The notes under the pieces were generated by a model, which had not been told where the DNA came from, searched no databases, and saw only the letters and a list, made by a program, of their open reading frames with translations. A DNA stretch of 64,000 nucleotides from positions 2,315,001 to 2,379,000 of the forward strand of contig NZ_JAGGML010000001.1 in NCBI RefSeq assembly GCF_017875275.1. Reading direction: 5' to 3'. Position numbers and translations under genes: made by a program. The stretch comes from Xanthobacter flavus (lineage in GTDB: Bacteria; Pseudomonadota; Alphaproteobacteria; Rhizobiales; Xanthobacteraceae). The number at the start of each line of letters is the position of its first letter. The first letter of the stretch is position 1. Positions 1 through 10,909 of this stretch are shown piece after piece.

Positions 1-425
1 TCGGCTCGCCGATCTACGCGGCGGGCAACGGCACCATCATCTATGCCACCTGGAAATCCGGCTACGGCAAGCACACGGAAATCCAGCACGCCAACGGCTA
101 CGTCACCACCTATTCGCACCAGTCGGGCTTCGCCCGCGGCATCCGCGAGGGGGTGACGGTGCGCCAGGGCCAGCTCATCGGCTATCTCGGCAACACCGGC
201 CTCTCCACCGGCCCGCATCTGCACTACGAAGTGAAGATCAACGGCAACTTCGTCGATCCCATGCGTATCCGCCTGCCGCGCGGCCGGGCGCTGGACGGCA
301 AGTTCCTCGCCGAGTTCAAGAAGGAGCGGGAGCGCATCGAGGCCCTGCTCAGCCACGCCCCCGTGCCGCCGAAGGTGGCGAACGCCAGCGCCAGCGCCGC
401 CAAGACCCGCGCCGCCAGCAACTGA
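1..425 (+). CDS. M23 family metallopeptidase, C-terminal part (truncated by window start)
   Basis: Reading from base 3, the frame gives the C-terminal part of a LytM/peptidase M23 domain. It has the glycine-rich beta-sheet core, the turn GNTGLSTGPHLHYEV with the HxH zinc-binding pair, and the family ending NFVDPMR. A basic, Ala-rich tail of about 50 residues follows. The N-terminus lies outside the window, so signal peptide, coiled coil or LysM repeats cannot be judged. M23 enzymes of this kind are usually periplasmic peptidoglycan endopeptidases or catalytically inactive amidase activators (EnvC/NlpD type). The HxH is intact, which favours an active enzyme, but the other zinc ligands are not in view. 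Confidence 0.85.
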   Translation, partial: GSPIYAAGNGTIIYATWKSGYGKHTEIQHANGYVTTYSHQSGFARGIREGVTVRQGQLIGYLGNTGLSTGPHLHYEVKINGNFVDPMRIRLPRGRALDGKFLAEFKKERERIEALLSHAPVPPKVANASASAAKTRAASN

Positions 426-430
426 CGGCC

Positions 431-462
431 CGCCCTTCCCTCGCCATCCGCGGGGAAGGGCG
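431..462 (+). terminator. Hairpin after the M23 gene, possible terminator
   Basis: A perfect 10-bp inverted repeat (CGCCCTTCCC / GGGAAGGGCG) with a 12-nt loop starts 5 nt after the M23 stop codon. No clear T-run follows, so it may be a Rho-assisted end or an RNA-stability hairpin. Confidence 0.45.
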
Positions 463-609
463 CGCGTCTTCAAAACACCGCGGGACCCGCGAAATGGTGC
501 CACCGGCCGGGCCGCACTTCGCCACAAACAAAGCTTGACCTTGGGAACGGTTCAGCTACCGCTGCGACCGGTTGAAAGCCAAACCTTTCTCTCCCAGAGG
601 ACTGCCCCC

Positions 610-1536
610 ATGAGCGGCCCCTTCCGTGGTTCGGTTCGTTCCCTCGCCTGCGCCCTCATCCTCTCCACCGCGCTGCCCGCGATCGCCGCCGCCGACCCGC
701 TCAGCGACTATGTCGCCGCCCGCGACAAGGCGACGGCTGCCGCCCTCGCCGCCGCCAAGGCCGGCAAGAGCGGCGACGAGGCCGTGATCAAGCGCGAGGA
801 AGCCGCGCTCAAGGATCTCGGCAAGCGCATGACGGCCCTCGTCGGCCCGATGAAGTTCAAGGGTCTGGGCTCGCCCGAATATACGCTGCGCGTGCTGACC
901 TACGACGAGAACACCCCCGCGCACGATCTGGGCGGCCTCTCCTTCGTCAGCAAGGATTTCGACACCCGTCTGGTGGTTGTGCCCGAAAGCATCTTCACCG
1001 CCTGGCTCGCCGACCGCGCCAAGGATCCGGATGCCCCGAAGGCCTTTGCCTCCGGCGTGAAGGCGGCGGCGGGGACGCCCGAATTCTACACCAATGCCGT
1101 CGGCTTCGACGGCGGCTTCTACCAGCCCTATGTGGAACTGCCCGTGGCCGCCGTGCCGGGCGAGACCGCCACCGCCTGGCTCGGCCTCCAGACCGAGGAA
1201 CCCTCCGGCAACACCGCGCCCAACGAGGTCGCCATCGTGCGGATCGGCGGCGGCATGGCCATGGCCGGCGTGACCATGGTGAAGCTCGGCGACAAGCCGA
1301 TTCCCGCCTGCGATGCCATCTGGCAGCCCTTCAAGACCAAGGCCGACGCTCTCCAGAAGCAGGTGGAGAAGGACAACAAGGACCAGGACCCGCGCTGGGA
1401 AGAGATCACCAGGATCCAGGACGAAGGCTCCAACGCCTATCGCGCCTGCTTCATGAAGGAGGCGCCGAACCAGCCCTTCTTCGCCGCCGCCGTGAAGAAG
1501 GCGGAAGCCTTCCTCGCCACCGCGCGCGGACAGTGA
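610..1536 (+). CDS. Secreted protein of unknown function, tandem paralog 1
   Basis: A 308-residue protein with an N-terminal signal peptide (basic start, hydrophobic stretch, AIAAADP cleavage region). I chose the ATG at 610 over the upstream in-frame TTG at 535 because it is preceded by an AGAGG ribosome site and places the signal peptide at the very N-terminus. The body has no family I recognise. It is clearly a paralog of the next gene. Both begin with a helical DYxAARDKA segment, share EFYT and a PxCD/RACF pair of cysteines that could form a disulfide, and end with a near-identical AAAVKxAEAxLATARG helix. The two genes are 30 bp apart and probably co-transcribed. An exported, periplasmic or surface location is inferred. 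The function is unknown. Confidence 0.8.
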   Translation: MSGPFRGSVRSLACALILSTALPAIAAADPLSDYVAARDKATAAALAAAKAGKSGDEAVIKREEAALKDLGKRMTALVGPMKFKGLGSPEYTLRVLTYDENTPAHDLGGLSFVSKDFDTRLVVVPESIFTAWLADRAKDPDAPKAFASGVKAAAGTPEFYTNAVGFDGGFYQPYVELPVAAVPGETATAWLGLQTEEPSGNTAPNEVAIVRIGGGMAMAGVTMVKLGDKPIPACDAIWQPFKTKADALQKQVEKDNKDQDPRWEEITRIQDEGSNAYRACFMKEAPNQPFFAAAVKKAEAFLATARGQ

Positions 1537-1566
1537 GCGCACCCTTCCCCGGACCGGAGACCTGAC

Positions 1567-2496
1567 ATGACCCGCCCCGCGCGACGCCTGCCGCATCTGC
1601 TGAATGGACCCGCCTTCGTGCTTGCTCTGGGCCTCGCCATGGCCCCGGCGGGCGGCGCCGGGGCGGGACCGGCCGAGGACTATATCGCCGCCCGCGACAA
1701 GGCCGTGGCGGCGCTGGCCAAGGCGGAGAAGGACGGCGCGAGCCCGGAAAAACTGGAGAAGCGCGACGCCGCCGAGCGCAAGACGCTGGAGCGGACCATG
1801 AGCGGGCTCATCGGCCCGCTCACCATCAAGGGGTTCACGGCCAGCTTCTCCCCCGCCACCTTGCTGGACGGCAGCATCGAATCCGGCGGGCCGGACGGCC
1901 TCCTGTTCTCCGACGCCGACGCCACCACCTACGTGTTGGTGTCACCCGAGCCGGTGTTCGCCAACTGGCTGGCGGCGCGGGCGAAGATGGAGGGCGCGGA
2001 CCCGGCCCTCGGCCGGGGGATCGCGGCGGCGACGGCCAGCGAGGAATTCTACACCCTCGCCATCGGTGCCGAGGCGGCCTTCTCCCGCTATATCGATCTG
2101 CCGGTGAGGGCGGCGGAGGGCGAGACGGTGCGGGCGGCGCTGGGCCTGTTCAGCCAGGACCTTCCCTCCAACACGCTGCCCGAAGCGGTGGTCGTCACCC
2201 GCGTGGCCAACGGCCGGGTCACCGTTGGAAACGCCGCGGTGGAGCTGGGCATCACGTCCCTGCCCGTGTGCGACAAGGCCTGGAAGGCGGCGAGCGCCAA
2301 GGCGGAGGCGCTGCGCACCGCCGCGGAGAAGTCGAAGAAAGAGGATGATCCGCGCTGGGAGCAGGCGAACACGGCCGACGTGGACGCCTCCAACGCCTTC
2401 CGCGCCTGCTTCGCCAAGGAGGCCCAGGGCCAGCCCTTCCTCGCCGCCGCCGTCAAGCGCGCCGAAGCCCTGCTCGCCACCGCCCGGGGGAATTGA
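1567..2496 (+). CDS. Secreted protein of unknown function, tandem paralog 2
   Basis: A 309-residue paralog of the preceding gene, separated from it by 30 bp. It starts at an ATG just after a CCGGAGACC ribosome site. An Arg-rich start, a hydrophobic stretch ending near GGAGAG, and then the DYIAARDKA helix point to export. Conserved with its neighbour are EFYT, PVCD, DDPRWE, RACF and the C-terminal AAAVKRAEALLATARG. The middle is much more divergent, so the duplication is not recent. The two conserved cysteines (in PVCD and RACF) suggest a structural disulfide. No enzymatic motif was found. Confidence 0.8.
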   Translation: MTRPARRLPHLLNGPAFVLALGLAMAPAGGAGAGPAEDYIAARDKAVAALAKAEKDGASPEKLEKRDAAERKTLERTMSGLIGPLTIKGFTASFSPATLLDGSIESGGPDGLLFSDADATTYVLVSPEPVFANWLAARAKMEGADPALGRGIAAATASEEFYTLAIGAEAAFSRYIDLPVRAAEGETVRAALGLFSQDLPSNTLPEAVVVTRVANGRVTVGNAAVELGITSLPVCDKAWKAASAKAEALRTAAEKSKKEDDPRWEQANTADVDASNAFRACFAKEAQGQPFLAAAVKRAEALLATARGN

Positions 2497-2530
2497 GCGC
2501 CGGGGCGGCGCCTCACCCGGCGGCGCCCCC

Positions 2531-2950
2531 TCACGCCGACCAGTATTCAGCCGCGCCCGCCGGCAAGGTGGCGAGGACGCGGTCGAGCTTCTCCCTGTCC
2601 ATGGCCCGCCGCAGCGCCGCCGCCACATCGGCGATGGCGGTCTGCGGCGCGAAATTGTGGTGCCGGCGCAGGTCCTGCACTTCGGCGGTCATTGCCGCCC
2701 GATCCGCGAACGGCCGGCGCGGCTCCGCCGTGTCCCAGTCCGCCACGAAGATGGCCCGCAGCACCGGCGGCAGCACCCCGGCAAAGCGGATCGCCTCCTC
2801 CACCGACAGCCGCCGCCGGAACACGCGCAGCACCCCATCCACCATGGTGTAGGCCTGATTGCGCGTGCCGAGCCCCGCCGTATCCCGCGCATCGGCGAGG
2901 AAGCGGTCGAACGCTTCGGTGGCGTGCTGGAGGTCGAGGGGGATGGGCAT
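2531..2950 (-). CDS. DUF2267 domain protein
   Basis: A 139-residue soluble protein that looks like a complete DUF2267 domain: an N-terminal AFDRFLADAR helix, a YTMVDGVLRVFRRRLSVEEA core and an ADVAAALRRAMDREKLDRVLATLP helix. The family's function is not established; members are small helical proteins. It converges on the tandem secreted genes. Upstream of its start the base composition changes sharply into the AT-richer island. It is probably transcribed alone. Confidence 0.75.
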   Translation of the reverse strand: MPIPLDLQHATEAFDRFLADARDTAGLGTRNQAYTMVDGVLRVFRRRLSVEEAIRFAGVLPPVLRAIFVADWDTAEPRRPFADRAAMTAEVQDLRRHHNFAPQTAIADVAAALRRAMDREKLDRVLATLPAGAAEYWSA

Positions 2951-3104
2951 GGGGGTGGCCGAACGTACAACTCGCTATCGGGGCTCCGCATTCGATTCCG
3001 AACCGTAAAATCGAGCCGGCCGCTGGCTGATCAAATAGAAATACGATAGTTTCTGGACTCGACAAAATAGAAGAGACAATTCTATATTTAAGTTAGACAT
3101 GTGA

Positions 3105-4292
3105 TCATGGGAACAATGTTCGATCTCCGCGCAAAGAAGTTGATGTCGCGGCTGTAGTCTCGATCCTCCACCCTTGATTTTTGTGAAGATCAAGTGTTTC
3201 TGCGTTTGGATGGCGATAAAAGTTTGGGTTTCCATAGGATGCGATCGCCGGCCCAGACTGATCAGGTCTCGGAGGCAAAGCATCTGAACGCCCGGCGTGA
3301 TGGGGCATCGTAAGAGCGCTGACATTATCGAGCATTTTGGTCTGGATCAGGTCATAGGGGGTATCGCCTGTGAGAATTACAGCTCGTGCACTCTCCTCAT
3401 AACGAAGTTGGTATCCTGTTCCGTTACGGTCATTTGGATTTGTCGACATGCCGCGCGAAAGGCTGAAGCCGCCGATTGTCGCGGACCCATCGATAAATTT
3501 GAGCCTGCGGCCTAATTCAAACTGAAAATTAGCTGTATTCGGACCGACGGGCTGATCGGGGGCAAACCAATAGAAATTTCGATAGGGATCGTGGCGGCGC
3601 CCTAGATCGAAATGATCAAAATCCCAGTGAGAAAGTATGATAAAACCTCTCCGATCGAACAACGGGGGCCTGATCTTAGGGAAAGATCCTTTATTAAACC
3701 AAATGGGTGCCCCAACGTCGAAGAAACCAATCGGCCTACCGTTTCGCTTTATCAACGCGGCAGAGGCTTGACCCACATCCAGCACGACAATCTCGATCCG
3801 GCCGGGCGAGCCCAACCTCTGTAACGCGGCCGCTGCACTAACTTGGGACGCTTTCCTTCGTGGGATTTTTGTTGCTGAAGTCAGCCGCTTAGACAGTTCA
3901 TCGTCTCCATTCTGGAGTTGTGCCCCAACCCCACTAATCCGTCGCATGGATTTTATCGATCTGTGACGATCTGCAATATAGTTATTCTCAGCGCGTAATT
4001 CCCACGCACGGGGAATACCACCACTGTCGTCGAGTTCAAACGAAAGCCAATCGCCTTTGGCGACCTCCCCCAAATGGAACTGCTCCCTCCAACGCCTAGG
4101 CGTTGACATTGCCCGCACAAGCGCGAGTCCGCGGCGCTCGCGGATAGCCAATTCTCCTTCTCGATCAAAGTATTCAGATCGAATTGCATCAATTAACATA
4201 AAAGATCTAGTGTATAAATTTCTGGGATCGGCATCGATTATATCTTCAACCACACCATAATAACCTGTTGATTCAAACTTTCCCTTCGGCAT
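3105..4292 (-). CDS. ComEC-like metallo-beta-lactamase-fold protein with unique N-terminal region
   Basis: A 395-residue protein without signal peptide or membrane segments. Residues from about 165 onward carry the standalone ComEC-type MBL core in order: VLDVGQASAALI, then SHWDFDHF (an HxDxDH metal site with Asp in second place, as is normal in ComEC), then ILTGDTP, then MPHHAG. The first 160 residues are not recognised and may bind a partner or nucleic acid. Related MBL proteins hydrolyse phosphodiester bonds and recur in mobile conflict loci, but here no partner gene is adjacent. The ATG at 4292 has a GAGG site 9 nt upstream. Base and codon use differ from the neighbours, suggesting acquisition. 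The substrate is unknown. Confidence 0.75.
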   Translation of the reverse strand: MPKGKFESTGYYGVVEDIIDADPRNLYTRSFMLIDAIRSEYFDREGELAIRERRGLALVRAMSTPRRWREQFHLGEVAKGDWLSFELDDSGGIPRAWELRAENNYIADRHRSIKSMRRISGVGAQLQNGDDELSKRLTSATKIPRRKASQVSAAAALQRLGSPGRIEIVVLDVGQASAALIKRNGRPIGFFDVGAPIWFNKGSFPKIRPPLFDRRGFIILSHWDFDHFDLGRRHDPYRNFYWFAPDQPVGPNTANFQFELGRRLKFIDGSATIGGFSLSRGMSTNPNDRNGTGYQLRYEESARAVILTGDTPYDLIQTKMLDNVSALTMPHHAGRSDALPPRPDQSGPAIASYGNPNFYRHPNAETLDLHKNQGWRIETTAATSTSLRGDRTLFP

Positions 4293-4309
4293 TTGCGTTC
4301 CTCAAATGC
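4289..4309 (-). promoter_or_regulatory. Hairpin enclosing the ribosome site of the MBL-fold gene
   Basis: A perfect 7-bp inverted repeat GCATTTG-N7-CAAATGC covers the start region of the MBL-fold gene. The start codon sits in one arm and the GAGGAA ribosome site spans the loop and the edge of the other arm. It could be a translational switch or a repressor operator, or chance in AT-rich DNA. Confidence 0.35.
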
Positions 4310-4375
4310 AATTATCATAGCCAGCAGATGGCAATGTATTGCTAGAAGCAATTGCGCCTACAATCGCCACCCCCT

Positions 4376-5824
4376 TCACCCCTTCCTCACCCCCGGCGGC
4401 TTCCACGTCCCCTTCCCCGCCGGCAAAATCGACGGCGGGGTGTCCTTCGGCCAGTAGAGGCGCATCACCATGTAGATGGGGCCGTCGGGGGCGGGGAGCC
4501 AGTTGCTCTCCTTGTCCGGGCCGGGGGACTTGTTCTGGATGTAGAGGGTGAGGGAGCCGTCGGCGTTGCGCTTCAGGCCGGGCAGCATGGGGGAGTTGAT
4601 GAGGTAGCGGTCGATGGGGTTCTTGATGAGGAGCTGCGTCTTGCCGTCATACATGGTGACGGACCAGAAGGCGTTCACCGGCGGCAGGCCGTCGGCCGGG
4701 AAAGTGAGGGTGTAGTTGGCCTTGGAGCCGTCGAGGGTCTGGCCCTCGGCGTCGAGGCGGGTCAAGGGGTAGGTGGCCTCCGCCGCGTCATTGCCATAGA
4801 TGCCGGCCTGCGCCGCCACCGCGCGCAGCAGCCAGTCGCCGTTGTAGAAGGCGGCGTCCCCGGCGGGCGAGCCCACGCGCCAGCCGTTCACATCCGTGCC
4901 GAAGGCGGCTACCGCGTCCGTCACCTTGGCGAGGCCGGCCTTGAGGCCCAGCAACACCTCCGCCTTGTCCTCCAGCGACAGGCTCTTGAACTCGAAGGTC
5001 TTGCCGGCGCCCACCCCGATGCTGGCGAGCTGTTCCCGGATCGCCTTCTCCTCCGGCAGCGCCGGGGCGAACTGGAGCGCGAAGTCCAGGAACTCGAAGA
5101 ATTCCGTGCGGGCGAGGTCCTTGGAGAATTTCGGGAAGTCGATCTGCGGCGCGGCGGGCGGCGCGGCCTTCCCGAGGAAGGCGGAGAGCGGGCGCACCTG
5201 ATAGCCCGCCTGTACCTTTTTCACATTGTCCATGTCCGCGGGGTCGAACAGCTGGGTGCGGAAGATGGTGAGCGAGAACTGGGTGGACGCGCGGAACACC
5301 TTGCGGATGCCGGGCGGCGTCTCCCCGTTCCAGCCCGGCCCCACCACCAGATAGTCGCCGGCCGCGCTGCCCGTGGCGCGGCTGCCGATATAGCCGTAGT
5401 TGAAGGTGTTCCCGTCCACCAGCTGTACGGAATAATAGCGCTTGGGGTCCACCGCCGGCACGGAGATCACCATGGGCTCGGCCCGCAAGTCGAGCCAGGC
5501 CAGCGAATAGGGCGTGTCGCTGTTGGGCGTGGGGATGGAGGTGTCGCGCCAGGTGAAGACCTGCGCGTCGTTGAACATCTGGTTGAACGGCGCCTTGAAC
5601 TGCCCGGAGTTCCGGTCCACCGCATACTCGTACATGACGCCGTAATTCATCACGATGGGCAGGCCGTAGACGAAGCCCGCCTCGGCGATATCCCGCGCCT
5701 TGAAGAAGCCGGGGCGGTCCGCCGCCTGCGCCGCGCCGGGCATCAGGCCGGGCACCAGCGAGAGCGCGGGGCCGGCAACGCCGCCGGCGGCCAGGATCTT
5801 CAGGAAATGACGCTTGGACAGCAT
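4376..5824 (-). CDS. DUF1254/DUF1214 domain exported protein
   Basis: A 482-residue exported protein. The start at 5824 gives MLSKRHFLKILAAGG followed by a hydrophobic stretch and an AQAAD cleavage site. The longer reading of the frame adds only a low-complexity, unlikely N-terminus. The N-terminal half has the DUF1254 pattern (YGLPIVMNYGVMYEYAV, then TPNSDTPYSLAWLDLRAEPMV). The C-terminal third has the DUF1214 pattern (FWSVTMYDGKTQLL, NPIDRYLINS, LYIQNKSPGPDKESNWLPAP, MVMRLYWP). Members are common in proteobacteria, usually annotated as hypothetical or cell-envelope proteins; a biochemical role is not established. It lies downstream of clpB on the same strand but behind a strong terminator, so it is probably transcribed separately. 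Confidence 0.8.
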   Translation of the reverse strand: MLSKRHFLKILAAGGVAGPALSLVPGLMPGAAQAADRPGFFKARDIAEAGFVYGLPIVMNYGVMYEYAVDRNSGQFKAPFNQMFNDAQVFTWRDTSIPTPNSDTPYSLAWLDLRAEPMVISVPAVDPKRYYSVQLVDGNTFNYGYIGSRATGSAAGDYLVVGPGWNGETPPGIRKVFRASTQFSLTIFRTQLFDPADMDNVKKVQAGYQVRPLSAFLGKAAPPAAPQIDFPKFSKDLARTEFFEFLDFALQFAPALPEEKAIREQLASIGVGAGKTFEFKSLSLEDKAEVLLGLKAGLAKVTDAVAAFGTDVNGWRVGSPAGDAAFYNGDWLLRAVAAQAGIYGNDAAEATYPLTRLDAEGQTLDGSKANYTLTFPADGLPPVNAFWSVTMYDGKTQLLIKNPIDRYLINSPMLPGLKRNADGSLTLYIQNKSPGPDKESNWLPAPDGPIYMVMRLYWPKDTPPSILPAGKGTWKPPGVRKG

Positions 5825-5931
5825 GATGGGCCTTCCCGTCGCCGGAAGAGCCCCCCGCTCCCCGGACCGGCGCGAGATTAGCTTGGCCGCGCGCCGCCGT
5901 CGCCCACGGACTTTGCCGGAGCCGCCACCAT

Positions 5932-5962
5932 GAAAAAGCCCCCGGCGCGGGACGCCGGGGGC
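5932..5962 (-). terminator. Rho-independent terminator of clpB
   Basis: A perfect 10-bp GC stem (CGCCGGGGGC / GCCCCCGGCG) with a 5-nt loop, followed on the minus strand by TTTTT. It starts about 30 nt after the clpB stop codon. Confidence 0.85.
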
Positions 5963-5990
5963 CTTGTCTTCAGAACAGGTCGGGCGGGCC

Positions 5991-8630
<2,640 letters not shown>

Positions 8631-8955
8631 CTGTCTCTCCTCCTTCCCGCGCCCGATACCTTCCAAGAAGCATAAGGGGCACGGCGGGACACGGTCCCGG
8701 CATCCCCGGCTACCGTCGCACAGGCGGAACAAACCTGCGCCGTGCCTCATGTGGGTGTGGCCCCGCGGCAACGGAAGGGGGTGACGGAACGATTTCGAGC
8801 CGGCCGGGCCGAACCGCGCCGCCACCGCCCTCCGCTCCAGGGAGGCTAGGTCCGGCGCGCCGCCATCGCCTTGATCCAGGCGAAATTTTCCCGCCCTTGA
8901 CCAAGCAGGCGCGGCATGGGACGCCGAGGCCTCCGGACCCGAAGGAGCGCCCCGC
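8631..8955. other. Divergent intergenic region clpB / MOSC gene
   Basis: These 325 bp hold no gene I can support. There is a small perfect hairpin at 8685-8699 (CGGGAC-ACG-GTCCCG). Heat-shock (sigma-32) -35/-10 elements and CIRCE repeats were searched by eye and not found. The promoters of both divergent genes must lie here. Confidence 0.5.
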
Positions 8956-9777
8956 ATGCCCGTGCCGTCCGCCACCTCCGCCGCCCCAGTTCCGGCGGCC
9001 GCGCTGCCGCCCGCCACCATCACCGCGCTCTACCGCCATCCGGTGAAGGGGCTCACGCCCGAGGCGCTGGACGCCGTGGAGCTGACCGCCGGCGCCTTCT
9101 TCCCCAATGACCGGCTCTATGCAGTGGAGAACGGCCCCAGCGGCTTCGATCCCGCCGCGCCGTCCTACCGGCAGAAGACCGCCTTCCTGATGCTGATGCG
9201 GGACGCCCGCCTCGCCGCCCTCGCCTCCCGCTATGACGAAGCCACGGGCACGCTCACGCTTTCCCTCGACGGCCACGAGGTGGTGGCCGCAAACCTCTCG
9301 ACACCCGAGGGCCGGGTGGAGGTGGAGGCCTTCCTCACCTTCTATATGGGCGAGGAGGCGCGCGGGCCCCTGAAGCTGCTCACCGCGCCGGAGGGCTTCC
9401 GCTTCACCGATTCGCTGCGCTCGGGCTTCCTCTCTCTGCTCAACCGCGCGAGCGTGCGCGATCTCGGCGCGCGGATGGGGGCGGAGCTGGACCCCCGCCG
9501 CTTCCGCATGAACCTGCATCTGGAGGGCTGGCCGGCGGGCGCGGAGCTGGAGCTGTCCGGCGCGCGGCTCGATGTGGGCACCGCGCGCATCGCCATCCTC
9601 AAGCGGACCGAGCGCTGCGCGGCGGTGAATGTGAACCCCGCGACCGCCGTCCGCGACCTCAATGTGGTGAAGGGCCTCGTCTCCGCCTACGGCCACGCCG
9701 ACTGCGGCATCTATGCCAAGGTGGTGCGCTCCGGCCGGGTTCAGGTGGGCGACACCATCCGCCCCGCCGCCGACTGA
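8956..9777 (+). CDS. MOSC domain protein
   Basis: A 273-residue protein with the N-terminal beta-barrel found before MOSC domains ([15 protein letters not shown], then [10 protein letters not shown]). The MOSC core follows, with [11 protein letters not shown] and the conserved cysteine in [14 protein letters not shown] (residues about 215-230). MOSC proteins bind molybdenum cofactor or carry sulfur, and some reduce N-hydroxylated compounds. Which reaction this one does cannot be told. The start ATG follows GGAGCG. It heads a rightward run with the LprI-like gene, 24 bp downstream. Confidence 0.85.
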   Translation: MPVPSATSAAPVPAAALPPATITALYRHPVKGLTPEALDAVELTAGAFFPNDRLYAVENGPSGFDPAAPSYRQKTAFLMLMRDARLAALASRYDEATGTLTLSLDGHEVVAANLSTPEGRVEVEAFLTFYMGEEARGPLKLLTAPEGFRFTDSLRSGFLSLLNRASVRDLGARMGAELDPRRFRMNLHLEGWPAGAELELSGARLDVGTARIAILKRTERCAAVNVNPATAVRDLNVVKGLVSAYGHADCGIYAKVVRSGRVQVGDTIRPAAD

Positions 9778-9801
9778 TTCGTCGTTTTCGGGAGAACCGT
9801 C

Positions 9802-10149
9802 ATGCGCCTGAAGTCCGCTTTCCTTGCCGCCGCGCTCGCCACCGCACTGACCGTCCCTGCCTCCGCCGCCAGCTTCAGCTGCGCCGGTGTCAGCGCGCCG
9901 GATGAGGTGGCCATCTGCAAGAGCTGCGATCTCGCCCAGCTCGACGTGAAGATGGCGACGCTTTATGGCGTCATCACCAAGCTGGTGGGCATGGGCCAGC
10001 GCGGCATGATCCAGGACGACCAGCGCGCCTGGCTGGTGGAGCGCGCGACCTGCAAGGGCGACGCGGCCTGCATCTCCAACGCCTACCAGACCCGCATCCG
10101 CGCCATCGAGGGGATGCTCTCCGACATCTATTCCCGCGGCCCGTTCTGA
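9802..10149 (+). CDS. Small exported LprI-like (DUF1311) protein
   Basis: A 115-residue precursor with a clear signal peptide (residues 1-22, ending ASAA). The mature part has the LprI/DUF1311 layout: SFSCAG, AICKSCDLAQLDVKMATLYG, QRAWLVERATCKGDAACISNAYQTRI, and several cysteines expected to form disulfides. Proteins of this type are periplasmic, and a few relatives inhibit lysozyme. Here the function is inferred only at family level. It lies 24 bp after the MOSC gene and 14 bp before the nucleotidase gene. Confidence 0.75.
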   Translation: MRLKSAFLAAALATALTVPASAASFSCAGVSAPDEVAICKSCDLAQLDVKMATLYGVITKLVGMGQRGMIQDDQRAWLVERATCKGDAACISNAYQTRIRAIEGMLSDIYSRGPF

Positions 10150-10163
10150 GGCATGGTCCGGCG

Positions 10164-10907
10164 ATGATCTCCCCTTCCCCCGCGGCGCTTGCATCGTCGG
10201 CTTTCGAGGCCGTGGACACCTGGGTGTTCGACCTCGACAACACCCTTTATCCCGCCCAGCACGATCTCTGGGGCCAGATCGACGCCCGGATGAAGGCGTA
10301 CATCTCGGACCTCCTCGGCATCGCGCCCGAGGAGGCGTTCCGCATCCAGAAGGACTATTACCGCCGCTACGGCACCTCCCTGCGCGGGCTGATGATCGAG
10401 CACGGGGTGGAGCCGGCGGCCTTCCTCGCCCATGTGCACGACGTGGACCTGACCACGCTCGACGCCTCCCCCCGCCTCGCCGCCGCCATCGAGGCGCTGC
10501 CGGGACAGAAGCTGGTCTACACCAACGGCTCCGAGCGCCATGCCCGCAACGTGCTGGAAAAGCTCGGCATGGACGCGCATTTCACCGCCGTCCATGACAT
10601 CGTGGCCGCCGAATTCCACCCCAAGCCCACCGAGGAAGCTTATGAGCGCTTCCTGCGCGCCCATGGGGTGGAGGCGACCCGCGCCGCCATGTTCGAGGAC
10701 CTCGCCCGCAATCTGGAGGTGCCCCACCGCCTCGGCATGGTGACGGTGCTGGTGGTGCCCCCCGGCCAGACGGTTTCGGCGCGCGAGGGCTGGGAGTTCG
10801 AGGGCCGCGAGGACGCCTATGTGAACCACGTCACGGAAGACCTCGCCGGCTTCCTCGAAACCGTCGCCCGCGACCTGCCCCCGCCGCTGCCGGTGGACCC
10901 GGAGTGA
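10164..10907 (+). CDS. Pyrimidine 5'-nucleotidase, HAD superfamily
   Basis: A 247-residue cytoplasmic HAD hydrolase. Motif I is FDLDNTLYP with catalytic Asp23 and Asp25, motif II is VYTNGS, the motif III lysine is in HPKPTEEAYERF, and motif IV is MFEDLARNLEVP. A helical cap lies between motifs I and II. The pattern DNTLYP with YTNGSERHA is that of the SDT1/pyrimidine 5'-nucleotidase group common in Hyphomicrobiales, which dephosphorylates UMP/CMP-type nucleotides and damaged nucleotides. Substrate range is inferred. The 3' end overlaps the acetyltransferase start. Confidence 0.85.
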   Translation: MISPSPAALASSAFEAVDTWVFDLDNTLYPAQHDLWGQIDARMKAYISDLLGIAPEEAFRIQKDYYRRYGTSLRGLMIEHGVEPAAFLAHVHDVDLTTLDASPRLAAAIEALPGQKLVYTNGSERHARNVLEKLGMDAHFTAVHDIVAAEFHPKPTEEAYERFLRAHGVEATRAAMFEDLARNLEVPHRLGMVTVLVVPPGQTVSAREGWEFEGREDAYVNHVTEDLAGFLETVARDLPPPLPVDPE

Positions 10908-10909
10908 CG

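Larger units (their letters stand above)
2985..4370. other. AT-richer island carrying one gene
   Basis: Between the DUF2267 and DUF1254 genes, about 1.4 kb is visibly richer in A and T than everything around it, in both the coding region and the short non-coding ends. It carries one gene on the minus strand. I see no tRNA, integrase, IS ends or obvious flanking direct repeats. Foreign origin is inferred from composition and the isolated gene only. Edges are approximate. Confidence 0.6.

Noticed and set aside
556-1596. Long minus-strand open frame opposite the first secreted paralog
   Set aside because: Gly/His/Val-rich low-complexity translation typical of the antisense of GC-rich genes; the plus-strand genes have signal peptides, ribosome sites and a paralog.
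2531-4375. Prophage or transposon in the AT-rich island
   Set aside because: No transposase, integrase, terminal repeats or tRNA attachment site; only composition supports transfer.
8631-8760. Sigma-32 promoter or CIRCE element for clpB
   Set aside because: CCCCTTAT occurs in the right orientation near 8672-8679 but no CTTG-type -35 lies at a suitable distance, and no CIRCE inverted repeat is present.
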